From contig NZ_CP097253.1 in the NCBI RefSeq assembly GCF_023380025.1, positions 1,488,001 through 1,552,000 of the forward strand: DNA of 64,000 nucleotides. Direction: 5' to 3'. This DNA comes from Sphingomonas glaciei (GTDB lineage: Bacteria > Pseudomonadota > Alphaproteobacteria > Sphingomonadales > Sphingomonadaceae). Of the stretch, positions 45,097 to 53,768 are shown piece by piece. A model generated the notes under the pieces. It saw only the letters and a list, made by a program, of their open reading frames with translations, was not told the DNA's origin and searched no databases. Positions within the stretch are counted from its first letter, which is position 1; each line of letters begins with the position of its first letter. Position numbers and translations under genes: made by a program.

Positions 45097-47277
45097 CTAC
45101 TTGATCGGCAGACCCGTGAACTTCGCCATGAACGCGGTCACGTCGCTGGCTTCTTCGATGATCTTGTCGGTCGGCTTGCCCGAGCCGTGTCCGGCACGGG
45201 TCTCGATCCGAATCAGCTGCGGGTTGCCGGTCGGATGCGCATTCTGCAGCGCCGCGACATATTTGAAGCTGTGCCCCGGGACCACGCGATCATCGGTGTC
45301 AGCGGTGGTCACCAGGATCGCCGGATAGGACACGTTCGCCTTGACGTTGTGATAGGGCGAATAGGCCAGCAGGGTGCGGAAATCGGCTTCCTTGTTGGGG
45401 TAGCCATAATCGTCGACCCAGTAGCGCCCGGCGGTGAACCGGTCGAAGCGCAGCATGTCCATCACACCGACCGCCGGATTGGCCGCGGCGAACAGGTCGG
45501 GACGCTGGTTGACCACCGCACCAATCAACAGGCCGCCGTTGGAGCCGCCCTGGACCGCCAGGCCGCCCTTCGGCGTCACGCCCTGCGCGATCAGCGCTTC
45601 GCCCGCGCCGATGAAATCGTCGAACACATTCTGCTTGTTGGCGAGACGGCCGGCGTCGTGCCACGCCTTGCCATATTCGCCGCCGCCACGGATGTTCGCC
45701 AGCACATAGGCGCCGCCCTGTTCCAGCCACGCCAGGCGCGTCGCCGAGAAGCTTGGCGTCAGTGAGACGTTGAAGCCGCCATAGGCGTAGAGCAGCGTCG
45801 GCACCGGGCCGGTGATGCCCTTTTTGCGGACGATGAACATCGGCACGCGAGTGCCGTCCTTCGAGGCGAAGAAGCGCTGTTCGACGGCGAAGTCGTCGGG
45901 GTTGAACAGCAATTTGGGTTCGAACCAGGCGGTGCTGGCGTTCGACCCGACGTTGTAGCGGTAGATGGTGGTCGGGCGGTTGAAGCTGGCGAAGGAGAAG
46001 AAGGTCTCCGGATCGTCGAGATCGCCGGAGAAGCCGCCGGCAGTGCCGAGGCCCGGAAGCTCGATCACCCGCTCGCGCGCGCCGGTCAGGCTGTGGACCC
46101 GCACTTCGGTCGCCGCATCCTTGAGGTAGGAGGTGATGAGCTTTCCGCCGACCAGACTCGACCCGCTCAGCGTTTCGGCCTGCTCGGGCACGATCGTCCG
46201 CCGGTTGGGCCGCGCGGCGTTGACGTCGATCGCCACCACCTTGAGGCGGGGGGCGCCGTCGTTGGTCTGGAAATAATAGGTCGAGCCGCGATTGCCGATG
46301 TAGCTGTAATCGTGGGTGAAGCCGGGGATCAGCACGCGGCGGGTCGGCTTGGCCTTCTGCCAGTCGACCAACGTCACTTCATAGCGCTCGTCGGTGCCGC
46401 TGGACGAGGTCACCACCAGCGTCGAGCCATCGTCGCTGACGGTCGCGGTGTTGCTGAGTTCGGGCTTGTCGGGACGGTCGAACATCAGCCGGTCGGCGCT
46501 CTGCGGCTGGCCGAGGCGGTGGTAATAGACCGCCTGATTCTTGTTAAGCGACTGGAAGTCTTGGCCTTCGCGGCTTTCGGGGAAGCGCGAGTAGAAGAAG
46601 CCGCGATTGTCCTTGGACCAGCTGAGGCCGGAGAATTTCACCCACTTGATCTCGTCGGCGACGACCTTGCCGCTAGCGACGTCGAGCACCTTGAGCGTCC
46701 GCCAGTCCGACCCGCCATCCTGGATCGCGTAAAGGAGGTAGCGGCCGTCCTCGCTCGGCACCCATTCGGCCAGCGCGGTGGCGCCGTCGGTGCTGAAGCT
46801 GTTGGGGTCGATCAGCAGCCGCTCGGGGCCGTTGACGCTGTCGCGCACGTACAGCGGCGACTGGTTCTGCAGGCCCGTGTTCCGCTGGTAGAAGTAGCGG
46901 CTGCCCTTCTTCACCGGGTTTCCGACCCGCTCGTAATTGAACAGCTCGGTCATGCGCTTCTTGAGGATGTCGCGGCCGGGCAGCGTGTCGAGGAAGGCGT
47001 CGGTGACCTTGTTTTGTTCGGCCACCCAGGTCGCGACCGCCGGGTCCTTGCGGACGTCATTCTCGAGCCAACGATAAGGGTCGGCGACTGCGGTTCCGAA
47101 CTGGGTGTCCACCACATCGCCGCGCGCGGTCTGCGGATAGGTCAGCGCAGCCGGCGCCGGAGCCGCCTCGACAACGGCGGGGGCCTCGGCTTGCGGCGGG
47201 GCGGGGAGCGGTCCGGCGGGCGGGGTGGTCGAGCAGGCGGCGATCGGAAGGGTCATTAGAATCAGGCTCTTACGCAT
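45097..47277 (-). CDS. S9 prolyl oligopeptidase family lipoprotein
   Basis: A 726-residue serine peptidase. It starts with a lipobox-like signal (LPIAACS), a Pro/Ala-rich linker and an N-terminal propeller (residues about 60-430), then an alpha/beta-hydrolase domain. Catalytic Ser is in VQGGSNGGLLIG, Asp in TADTDDRVVPGHS and His in RAGHGSGKPTDK. The propeller gate limits it to short peptides. Being lipid-anchored and periplasmic is unusual compared with cytosolic POP but common in sphingomonads. It stands alone, convergent to the transpeptidase. Confidence 0.93.
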   Translation of the reverse strand: MRKSLILMTLPIAACSTTPPAGPLPAPPQAEAPAVVEAAPAPAALTYPQTARGDVVDTQFGTAVADPYRWLENDVRKDPAVATWVAEQNKVTDAFLDTLPGRDILKKRMTELFNYERVGNPVKKGSRYFYQRNTGLQNQSPLYVRDSVNGPERLLIDPNSFSTDGATALAEWVPSEDGRYLLYAIQDGGSDWRTLKVLDVASGKVVADEIKWVKFSGLSWSKDNRGFFYSRFPESREGQDFQSLNKNQAVYYHRLGQPQSADRLMFDRPDKPELSNTATVSDDGSTLVVTSSSGTDERYEVTLVDWQKAKPTRRVLIPGFTHDYSYIGNRGSTYYFQTNDGAPRLKVVAIDVNAARPNRRTIVPEQAETLSGSSLVGGKLITSYLKDAATEVRVHSLTGARERVIELPGLGTAGGFSGDLDDPETFFSFASFNRPTTIYRYNVGSNASTAWFEPKLLFNPDDFAVEQRFFASKDGTRVPMFIVRKKGITGPVPTLLYAYGGFNVSLTPSFSATRLAWLEQGGAYVLANIRGGGEYGKAWHDAGRLANKQNVFDDFIGAGEALIAQGVTPKGGLAVQGGSNGGLLIGAVVNQRPDLFAAANPAVGVMDMLRFDRFTAGRYWVDDYGYPNKEADFRTLLAYSPYHNVKANVSYPAILVTTADTDDRVVPGHSFKYVAALQNAHPTGNPQLIRIETRAGHGSGKPTDKIIEEASDVTAFMAKFTGLPIK

Positions 47278-47389
47278 GGGGGATCTCTACTCGATTACAA
47301 AGCGGCGAGACGCTAGCAGCGCGGCCGAAAGAGGCAAGCAAACACTCAGACGGCTTGCCTACTGTCAGGAACAGTAGCATCCGAGGCCC

Positions 47390-48598
47390 ATGACCCTCGT
47401 CAACACCGACTTTCACGCCGCCGCCGAGGCCGAATATGACGCGATGGTTGCGCTCCGCCGCGCCATCCATGCCGATCCGGAGCTCGGGCTGCACTGCACC
47501 CGCACCACCGCAAAGCTGAAAGCCTCGCTCGACGGCCTCCCGCTGGAGATCCGCGACTCGAAAAGCACCAGCGGCTTCGTCGCCATCCTGCGCGGCGCGC
47601 GGCCCGGCCGCACCGTTCTGCTGCGCGGCGACATGGACGCGCTTCCGATCCATGAGGAGACGGGGCTCGAGTTCGCCAGCCAGACCGCCGGCAAGATGCA
47701 TGCCTGCGGGCACGACAGCCATTCGGCGATGCTGTCGGCCGCCGCGCGCATCCTGTCGGCGCAGCAAGCCAGCCTTGAAGGCACGATCGTCTTCATGTTC
47801 CAGCCGGGCGAGGAAGGCCATCACGGCGCCCGCTTCATGATCGAGGACGGGCTGCTCGACGATCCGGCGCCCGATGGGGCCTTCGCGCTGCACATCTGGC
47901 CGACGCTGAAGGGCGGTCAGGTCACCAGCCGCGCCGGTGCCCTGCTCGCCTCGACCGACGCCTTGAACGCGACCATCCGCGGCCGCGGCGGCCATGCCGC
48001 CATGCCCTATCAGGCGCTCGACCCGATTCCCGTCGCCTGCGAGGCGGTCGGCGCGCTGCAGCAATGGATCGCTCGCTCGGTACCCTTTTTCGATGCGGCG
48101 GTGATTTCGATCACCCAGATCCAGGCCGGCACCGCCTATAACATCATCCCCGAGACGGTGGAGCTGAAGGGTACCCTGCGCACCCTGTCCGACACCCGCC
48201 GCGAGGCCGGACGCGCCGCGTTCGAGCATATCCTCAAGGGCGTCGCCGCGACCCACGGCTGCACGGCCGAGGTCCGCATCGACCAGGGCTATCCCGCCAC
48301 CCGCAACGATCCCCGCGCGGTGACGATGGTCGAAGCGCTCAGCACCGACCTGTTCGGCGAAGGCAGCTTCGAGGAAATGGGCAGCCCGATCATGGGCGGC
48401 GAGGATTTCGCTTATGTCCTGCAAAAGATCCCGGGCTGCATGGCCTTCCTTGGCGTCGCGCCGGAGGGCCATGAGGATCCCGAAAGCCGCCCCTCACTCC
48501 ACCACGCCCAAATGACGCTGGAGGAACAGTGGCTGAGCCGCGGAGTCGCGCTGCACTGCGCCTTTGCGACGCGTTTCCTCGCGCGCGGCTGGGAGTAA
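47390..48598 (+). CDS. M20 family amidohydrolase
   Basis: A 402-residue cytoplasmic metal-dependent amidohydrolase of the hippurate/IAA-amino-acid hydrolase group. Metal-site motifs: LLRGDMDALPI, HACGHDSHSAML and FQPGEEGHHGARFMI, with a later MGGEDFAY. Residues about 185-300 are the dimerisation/lid domain (GRGGHAAMPYQALD). It removes an acyl group from an amino acid conjugate or a peptide. The start of the OPT transporter lies 3 nt downstream, so the two may handle imported peptide derivatives. Confidence 0.93.
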   Translation: MTLVNTDFHAAAEAEYDAMVALRRAIHADPELGLHCTRTTAKLKASLDGLPLEIRDSKSTSGFVAILRGARPGRTVLLRGDMDALPIHEETGLEFASQTAGKMHACGHDSHSAMLSAAARILSAQQASLEGTIVFMFQPGEEGHHGARFMIEDGLLDDPAPDGAFALHIWPTLKGGQVTSRAGALLASTDALNATIRGRGGHAAMPYQALDPIPVACEAVGALQQWIARSVPFFDAAVISITQIQAGTAYNIIPETVELKGTLRTLSDTRREAGRAAFEHILKGVAATHGCTAEVRIDQGYPATRNDPRAVTMVEALSTDLFGEGSFEEMGSPIMGGEDFAYVLQKIPGCMAFLGVAPEGHEDPESRPSLHHAQMTLEEQWLSRGVALHCAFATRFLARGWE

Positions 48599-48601
48599 GC
48601 G

Positions 48602-50587
48602 ATGCGTGAACTTACCCTTCGCGGGATCCTGCTCGGCGCGATCCTGACGCTGCTGTTCACTGCCGCCAACGTCTATCTCGGGCTCAAGATCGGACTGACC
48701 TTCGCCACCAGCATCCCGGCCGCGGTGATATCGATGGCGGTGCTGAAGGCGTTCCGCGACACCACCATCCAGGAAAACAATATCGTCCAGACCATCGCCT
48801 CGGCGGCGGGCACGCTGAGCGCGATCATCTTCGTCCTACCCGGCCTGGTGATGATCGGCTGGTGGACGGGCTTCCCCTACTGGTTGTCGGTCGCGGTGAT
48901 CGCGATCGGAGGCGTGCTGGGCGTAATGTATTCGGTGCCATTGCGCCGCGCGCTCGTCACCGGTTCCGATCTTCCCTATCCCGAAGGCGTCGCGGCGGCC
49001 GAGGTGCTGAAGGTCGGCGCGGGGGTCGGCGGTGCGGAGGAGAACCGCAAGGGCCTCGGCGCGATCATCCTCTCCAGCCTCGTCAGCGCCGGCTATGCGC
49101 TTGCCACCCAGCTCAAGCTTGTCACTGCCGAGGCGGCTCGCACCCTGCCGGTGGGGGCGGGCGGGACCACCCTGTCAGGCAGTCTCAGCCTTGCCTTGAT
49201 CGGGGTCGGGCATCTGGTCGGCCTCGGGGTCGGGATCGCCATGGTGGTCGGCCTGGTCATCAGCTGGGGCGTGCTGGTGCCTTGGCTGACTGCCCTTACT
49301 CCGGCCGCGGCGGGGGTCGAACTCGGCGACCATGTCGGCACCATCTTCCGTTCCGAAGTGCGGTTTATCGGTGCTGGCACTATCGGCGTCGCCGCGATCT
49401 GGACCCTGCTCAAGATCCTGCCAGCCATCAGCCGCGGCATCACCGGCGCGCTTGCCGCCAGCCGGCAACGCGAAGGTGGAGGCCAGGAGAGCCTGCCGCT
49501 GACCGAGCGCGACATCCCGATCAAGCTGATCGGCATTTCGATCCTGCTACTGATGCTGCCGATCGCCGGGCTACTGGCATATTTCGTCAGCGGCACCGAC
49601 CTCCACACGCACGTCGCCGCGCTAATCGGCTTCAGCCTCGCCTACATCCTCGTCGCCGGCATCATTATCGCCAGCGTCTGCGGCTACATGGCCGGCCTGA
49701 TCGGCGCCTCGAACAGCCCGATTTCAGGCGTCGGCATCCTCGCCGTGCTCGGCATCAGCCTGATCCTCGCCGCGCTGTTCGGAGGCGAATTGACGCCCCA
49801 AATGACCCAGACGCTGGTCGCGTTCGCGCTGTTCGTGACCGCGGTGGTGTTCGGCATCGCCACCATCTCCAACGACAACCTCCAGGACCTCAAGACCGGC
49901 CAACTGGTCGGCGCCACCCCGTGGCGGCAGCAGGTGGCACTGGTGCTTGGCGTGCTGTTCGGCGCGCTGGTCATCCCGCCGATCCTCGACCTGCTGAACG
50001 GCGCTTTCGGCTTCCAGGGCGCGCCGGGCGCAGGCGAGAATGCGCTGGCCGCGCCGCAGGCCGCGCTCATCTCCGCCATCGCGCAGGGCGTGCTCGGTGG
50101 GAACCTGCGCTGGGACCTGATCGGCATCGGTGCCGGCATCGGTGCGGTGGTAATCGTCATCGACGAACTCCTCCGCCGCACCGGCAAGAAGAGCCTGCCC
50201 CCGCTCGCGGTCGGCATGGGCATCTACCTGCCGATGGCGCTGACCCTGCTGATCCCGATCGGGGCGCTGCTTGGTCACCTCTACAATCGCTGGTCAGCAC
50301 GCTCCGGCAATTACGAGGTGAAGGAGCGGCTCGGCGTGCTCATGGCGACCGGCCTGATCGTCGGCGAAAGCCTGTTCGGGGTCGCCTTCGCCGGCGCCGT
50401 CGCGGCGACCGACGACGACACGCCGTTGAGCCTGTTCCCCGACAGCTTCGAGCCGAGCGTGCTGCTGAGCATCGCCGTGTTCGTGGCGGCCGTGCTCTAT
50501 CTCTACCACTCCACCCGCCGCAGCGCCGCCGCCTTGCCGGACGTGCCGAGCGAGCCGGGCATCGAGCAAGAAGCGACTTACCGATGA
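48602..50587 (+). CDS. OPT family oligopeptide transporter
   Basis: A 661-residue inner-membrane protein with about 14-16 helices. It matches the bacterial OPT (YbxA/oligopeptide) type: [40 protein letters not shown] at the N-terminus and [36 protein letters not shown] and [22 protein letters not shown] further on. It is a proton-coupled importer for peptides or metal complexes; substrate not deducible. It sits between the M20 amidohydrolase and queF, with ATGA overlap to the latter. Confidence 0.92.
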   Translation: MRELTLRGILLGAILTLLFTAANVYLGLKIGLTFATSIPAAVISMAVLKAFRDTTIQENNIVQTIASAAGTLSAIIFVLPGLVMIGWWTGFPYWLSVAVIAIGGVLGVMYSVPLRRALVTGSDLPYPEGVAAAEVLKVGAGVGGAEENRKGLGAIILSSLVSAGYALATQLKLVTAEAARTLPVGAGGTTLSGSLSLALIGVGHLVGLGVGIAMVVGLVISWGVLVPWLTALTPAAAGVELGDHVGTIFRSEVRFIGAGTIGVAAIWTLLKILPAISRGITGALAASRQREGGGQESLPLTERDIPIKLIGISILLLMLPIAGLLAYFVSGTDLHTHVAALIGFSLAYILVAGIIIASVCGYMAGLIGASNSPISGVGILAVLGISLILAALFGGELTPQMTQTLVAFALFVTAVVFGIATISNDNLQDLKTGQLVGATPWRQQVALVLGVLFGALVIPPILDLLNGAFGFQGAPGAGENALAAPQAALISAIAQGVLGGNLRWDLIGIGAGIGAVVIVIDELLRRTGKKSLPPLAVGMGIYLPMALTLLIPIGALLGHLYNRWSARSGNYEVKERLGVLMATGLIVGESLFGVAFAGAVAATDDDTPLSLFPDSFEPSVLLSIAVFVAAVLYLYHSTRRSAAALPDVPSEPGIEQEATYR

Positions 50588-51030
50588 CCCCCAAATATCT
50601 CGGCCAGAACAGCGGCCTACCCGCCTCGCCGGAGGAAGCGGCGCTCGATTACGTGCCGAACCCGCGCGCCGGCAGCCTGTATCTCGTCCGCTTCGCCGCG
50701 CCCGAATTCACCTCGCTTTGCCCGGTCACCGGCCAGCCCGATTTCGCGCACCTCGTGCTCGACTATGCGCCGGGCGAGACCATCGTCGAATCGAAGAGCT
50801 TGAAGCTGTTCCTCGGCTCCTTCCGCAACCATTGCGGCTTCCATGAAGACGTGACCGTCGGCATCGGCCAGCGGCTGTTCGACGAGATGAAGCCGACGTG
50901 GCTGCGCATCGGCGGCTACTGGTATCCGCGCGGCGGCATCCCGATCGACGTCTTCTGGCAGTCCGGTCCGCCGCCCGAAGGCCTGTGGGTGCCCGACCAA
51001 GGCGTGGCGAGCTATCGCGGGAGAGGGTGA
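50584..51030 (+). CDS. queF: NADPH-dependent 7-cyano-7-deazaguanine reductase
   Basis: A 148-residue short-form QueF that reduces preQ0 to preQ1 in queuosine biosynthesis. The nucleophile is Cys46 in [17 protein letters not shown], with Asp53 following, and the QueF motif [23 protein letters not shown] is present. The ATG overlaps the OPT stop by 4 nt, and the sulfurtransferase start overlaps its own stop (TGATG). No other queuosine gene is in the window. Confidence 0.97.
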   Translation: MTPKYLGQNSGLPASPEEAALDYVPNPRAGSLYLVRFAAPEFTSLCPVTGQPDFAHLVLDYAPGETIVESKSLKLFLGSFRNHCGFHEDVTVGIGQRLFDEMKPTWLRIGGYWYPRGGIPIDVFWQSGPPPEGLWVPDQGVASYRGRG

Positions 51031-51857
51031 TGGACGATCTGGTCTCGGTATCGTGGTTGGCCGCCAATATGGGTTCGGCCGACGTGGTCGTGCTGGACGC
51101 AAGCTGGCACCTTGATCCCAAGCGCGATGCCCGGGCCGACTATGACAAACGACACATCCCAGGTGCGCGCTTCTTCGACCTGAAAAGCCTGTCCGACCCC
51201 GCCGCCGGCTCGCCCCACATGCTGCCGAGCGCCGACGCCTTCGGCCAGGCGATGGAAGCGCTTGGCGTCGCCTCCGACGACCGGATCATCGTCTATGACG
51301 ACAGCGCGATCCACACCTCGGCCCGCGCCTGGTTCATGCTGCGCCACTTCGGCGCGAGCCAGGTCGCGATCCTCGATGGCGGGCTCGCCTGCTGGGTGGC
51401 GGAAGGCCAGCCGGTCAGTGCCGAGCCGCCGCTCGATCGCCCCGCCCAGTTTTACGCCCGGATCGGCCATCCCGAGGCCGTGGTCAGCAAGGCCGATATT
51501 CTGCGCGGCACCGGCATGGCGATTGCCGACGCCCGCTCGGCCGAGCGCTTTGCGGGCACCAGCCCGGAGCCGCGCCCTGGGCTCGAGTCTGGTCACATCC
51601 CCGGCGCCCGCAACCTGCCGATAACCGCGCTTTACGCTGTCGACGGCCGCTTCCGCCCGCCGCACGAGCTTCGCCAGACGTTCGTCGAGCATGGGATCGA
51701 CCCCGAACGGCCGTTCGTCGCCAGCTGCGGGTCGGGGGTCACCGCCAACAGCCTGATCTTCGCCGCGCGCCTGCTCGGCAATCGCGACACGCGGCTATAC
51801 GACGGCAGCTGGAGTGAATGGGGCGCCGATCCGCTGACGCCCAAGGAACGCGGCTAA
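51030..51857 (+). CDS. 3-mercaptopyruvate/thiosulfate sulfurtransferase
   Basis: A 275-residue enzyme with two rhodanese domains. The catalytic Cys233 lies in the loop ASCGSGVTANSLIF, whose CGSGVTA form is that of mercaptopyruvate sulfurtransferase (SseA/TUM1 group). The N-terminal domain shows VVLDASWHLDP and HIPGARFFDLKSLSDP. It transfers sulfur from 3-mercaptopyruvate to a thiol or protein acceptor. It is co-translated with queF. Confidence 0.93.
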   Translation: MDDLVSVSWLAANMGSADVVVLDASWHLDPKRDARADYDKRHIPGARFFDLKSLSDPAAGSPHMLPSADAFGQAMEALGVASDDRIIVYDDSAIHTSARAWFMLRHFGASQVAILDGGLACWVAEGQPVSAEPPLDRPAQFYARIGHPEAVVSKADILRGTGMAIADARSAERFAGTSPEPRPGLESGHIPGARNLPITALYAVDGRFRPPHELRQTFVEHGIDPERPFVASCGSGVTANSLIFAARLLGNRDTRLYDGSWSEWGADPLTPKERG

Positions 51858-51861
51858 GAGG

Positions 51862-52218
51862 TTAGGCGCGGCCTGCGAACAGGGCTTCGATTCCGGCCAG
51901 GTCGCGGCGCAGCGTGTCGCTTAGAGCTTGCAATGCCGCGGGGTGGGTCGTCTCGCCCGCGCCGTCGGCACCGATCAGCGCCTCGATCCCGGCCGCCGCC
52001 GCACCCGCCGCACCGACCGAGCGCTGGTCGGCGCAGGCTTGCTGGGCCGGGGTGGCGAGGGGGAGAAGGGCTTCGAAGGTGATGTCGTCGACATCGCGCC
52101 GAGGCCGGCCCTCGAACATCTCGACCAGACCGAGTGCCTTGCGGACACTGCGCAGGCGATTGACCGCATCGGCGTAAGGCGCGGCGTGGCCGGTTTGCTC
52201 GGGCTGGAAATGGATCAT
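51862..52218 (-). CDS. Hypothetical protein, helical
   Basis: A 118-residue soluble protein with no signal peptide and no family recognised. Predicted mainly helical: DAVNRLRSVRKALGLVEMFEGRP near the N-terminus, then Ala-rich segments (SVGAAGAAAAGIEALIG) and DTLRRDLAGIEALF at the end. It is convergent with the sulfurtransferase, 4 nt apart, and lies just downstream of the CtrA-like protein gene on the same strand, 53 nt away. ATG 52218 is the first convincing start. Confidence 0.6.
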   Translation of the reverse strand: MIHFQPEQTGHAAPYADAVNRLRSVRKALGLVEMFEGRPRRDVDDITFEALLPLATPAQQACADQRSVGAAGAAAAGIEALIGADGAGETTHPAALQALSDTLRRDLAGIEALFAGRA

Positions 52219-52271
52219 GCGACTCGAAGTAAAGCCGCATGGTTGAGAAGAGGTAAAGACGCCGCCAGGCC

Positions 52272-52823
52272 TCAGGCCGGGGTCGCCTCCAGGTCGCGCA
52301 GGATCCAGCCGCGCTGCGGAATGGTCTCGATGAACTCGGCCCCGCCGCTCGACAGGCGCAGCTTCTTGCGCAGCTTGGAGATGAACACGTCGATGATCTT
52401 GGGCTGCGGCTGATCGTCGGCGCGGCGATAGAGATGCTTCAGCAGCATGGTTCGCGTGACCACGTTGTTGCGGGCAAAGGCCAGCAGCTCGAGCACGCGA
52501 TATTCCATCTCGGTGATGGCGATCGGATGGCCGTCGATACGGATCAGCCGCTGGACCTGGTCGACCGCCATCCGTCCGCCGCACAGCGTCGGGGGAAGCT
52601 CCGAGCCCTGCGCCTTCAAGCTGGCGAGGAGCTTGGACGCGACATCGTCGGCATCGTCGCGCGCGCCTAGATTGACCGGCGCGCCGATCAGCTGCTGCTG
52701 CAGCTCGCTGACCAGGGCATGCGCTTCGTCGGCGAACTTGGTCCCTTCCTCGAAGCGCTTGCGCGACTTCTCGAGCAAGGCCTCGACCTCGACCAGCCGG
52801 GCGGAAATCGTATCGTCTGCCAT
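52272..52823 (-). CDS. Receiver-less, CtrA-like winged-helix DNA-binding protein
   Basis: A 183-residue protein. The N-terminal 46 residues are a predicted coiled coil (ISARLVEVEALLEKSRKRFEEGTKFADEAHALVSELQ, seen in part). From about 81 to 178 is an OmpR/PhoB winged helix: ITEMEYRVLELLAFARNNVVTRTMLLKHLY, PKIIDVFISKLRKKL, FIETIPQRGWILRD. The second block is nearly the CtrA sequence, so the domain is CtrA-like. There is no receiver domain, so regulation must be by another signal or by dimerisation through the coil. DNA targets unknown. Confidence 0.82.
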   Translation of the reverse strand: MADDTISARLVEVEALLEKSRKRFEEGTKFADEAHALVSELQQQLIGAPVNLGARDDADDVASKLLASLKAQGSELPPTLCGGRMAVDQVQRLIRIDGHPIAITEMEYRVLELLAFARNNVVTRTMLLKHLYRRADDQPQPKIIDVFISKLRKKLRLSSGGAEFIETIPQRGWILRDLEATPA

Positions 52824-52849
52824 TCGTCCCCCGTCCCTCTTCGTCTAGC

Positions 52850-53269
52850 TTACGGCGTCTGGACCGACGCGGTCTGACCGTCGCCGGCCGGCGCGGACAG
52901 GATGGCCTGGGTCAGCGCGCCCTTGTCGACCACCGCGGTGTCGGGGCTTCCGGCGACCGAGCGGGCGCCGAGCGCAGCGCGATCGGCACCGGCCTTTTCG
53001 AGCAGCCCGGTCTCACTCGACGAGCGCGGCGCCGGGCCGCCGAACAGGGCGCCGATCGCCTGCTGCTGGGCACCTTCGGCCGACAGGCTGGCGGTGCCGG
53101 GGCGCGGCGGGGTCAGGCTGTAGTCGGGCGGGATCACCAGCGGCGCGTTGCGGGCGACGCGGAATTCGTCGAGCTTGGAACCGCCACTCCCGCCGCCGCC
53201 GAACAAGGCGCAGCCGGACAGGGCAAGGCCCGTGCCGAGGATGGTGAGTAGGGAAAGCTGCTTACGCAT
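52850..53269 (-). CDS. DUF3035 family lipoprotein
   Basis: A 139-residue lipoprotein (LALSGC, Cys20) with a Gly-rich spacer (GGGGSGGSK) and the DUF3035 core LDEFRVARNAPLVIPPDYSLTPPRPGTAS. The rest is low complexity. This family usually follows lspA in alphaproteobacteria, as here, where the ATG overlaps the lspA stop by 8 nt. Function unknown; probably envelope-associated. Confidence 0.88.
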   Translation of the reverse strand: MRKQLSLLTILGTGLALSGCALFGGGGSGGSKLDEFRVARNAPLVIPPDYSLTPPRPGTASLSAEGAQQQAIGALFGGPAPRSSSETGLLEKAGADRAALGARSVAGSPDTAVVDKGALTQAILSAPAGDGQTASVQTP

Positions 53270-53768
53270 TGTCAGGCTCTTTCGTCATCGAAGGCTTGGG
53301 TTCGCGGACCAGGAAGGCGCGCAATATCAGGATCACGACGCCGATGCTAATGCATGCGTCGGCGACATTGAAGACCAGGAAGGGTCGAAACTCGCCGATG
53401 TGAAGGTCGGCGAAGTCGAATACGTATCCAAGCCGGGCGCGGTCGACGATATTGCCGAGCGCGCCGCCCAGCACCAGGCCGAGCGCCAGCTGGTCGCCGC
53501 GCTGCTTCTCGCGGGTCAGCCACCAGGCCACCACCCCAGCGATCACCGCGGTCATCGCTACCAGCAGCCAGCGCGCATTCTCCGATCCCGCGGTCAGCAG
53601 GCCAAGCGAGATCCCGCGATTGTGGACCCGGGTCAGGTCGAAGAAGGGCAGCAGGTGGATGTTCTGGCCAAGCTCGGTCAGCCCGATCGGCCCGGCCACC
53701 AGCCATTTGGTGAACTGGTCGAGGACGAACATGGCGCCGGCCAGCGCAAACCCGGTCTTGCCCTTCAC
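53262..53768 (-). CDS. lspA: Lipoprotein signal peptidase
   Basis: A 168-residue inner-membrane aspartic peptidase with four helices that cleaves prolipoproteins. Catalytic Asp pair: GNIVDRARLGYVFDF and FNVADACISIG. RVHNRGISLGLL is the conserved periplasmic motif. I assign GTG 53768, which overlaps the ileS stop (GTGA). It processes the lipoproteins encoded elsewhere in the window, such as BamB and the DUF3035 protein. Confidence 0.95.
   Translation of the reverse strand: MKGKTGFALAGAMFVLDQFTKWLVAGPIGLTELGQNIHLLPFFDLTRVHNRGISLGLLTAGSENARWLLVAMTAVIAGVVAWWLTREKQRGDQLALGLVLGGALGNIVDRARLGYVFDFADLHIGEFRPFLVFNVADACISIGVVILILRAFLVREPKPSMTKEPDNA

Noticed and set aside
48862..51030. A 722-codon plus-strand frame overlapping the OPT transporter and queF.
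   Set aside because: Only its last 148 codons, starting at 50584, form queF. The upstream part is an Arg/Pro-rich shadow of the transporter frame.
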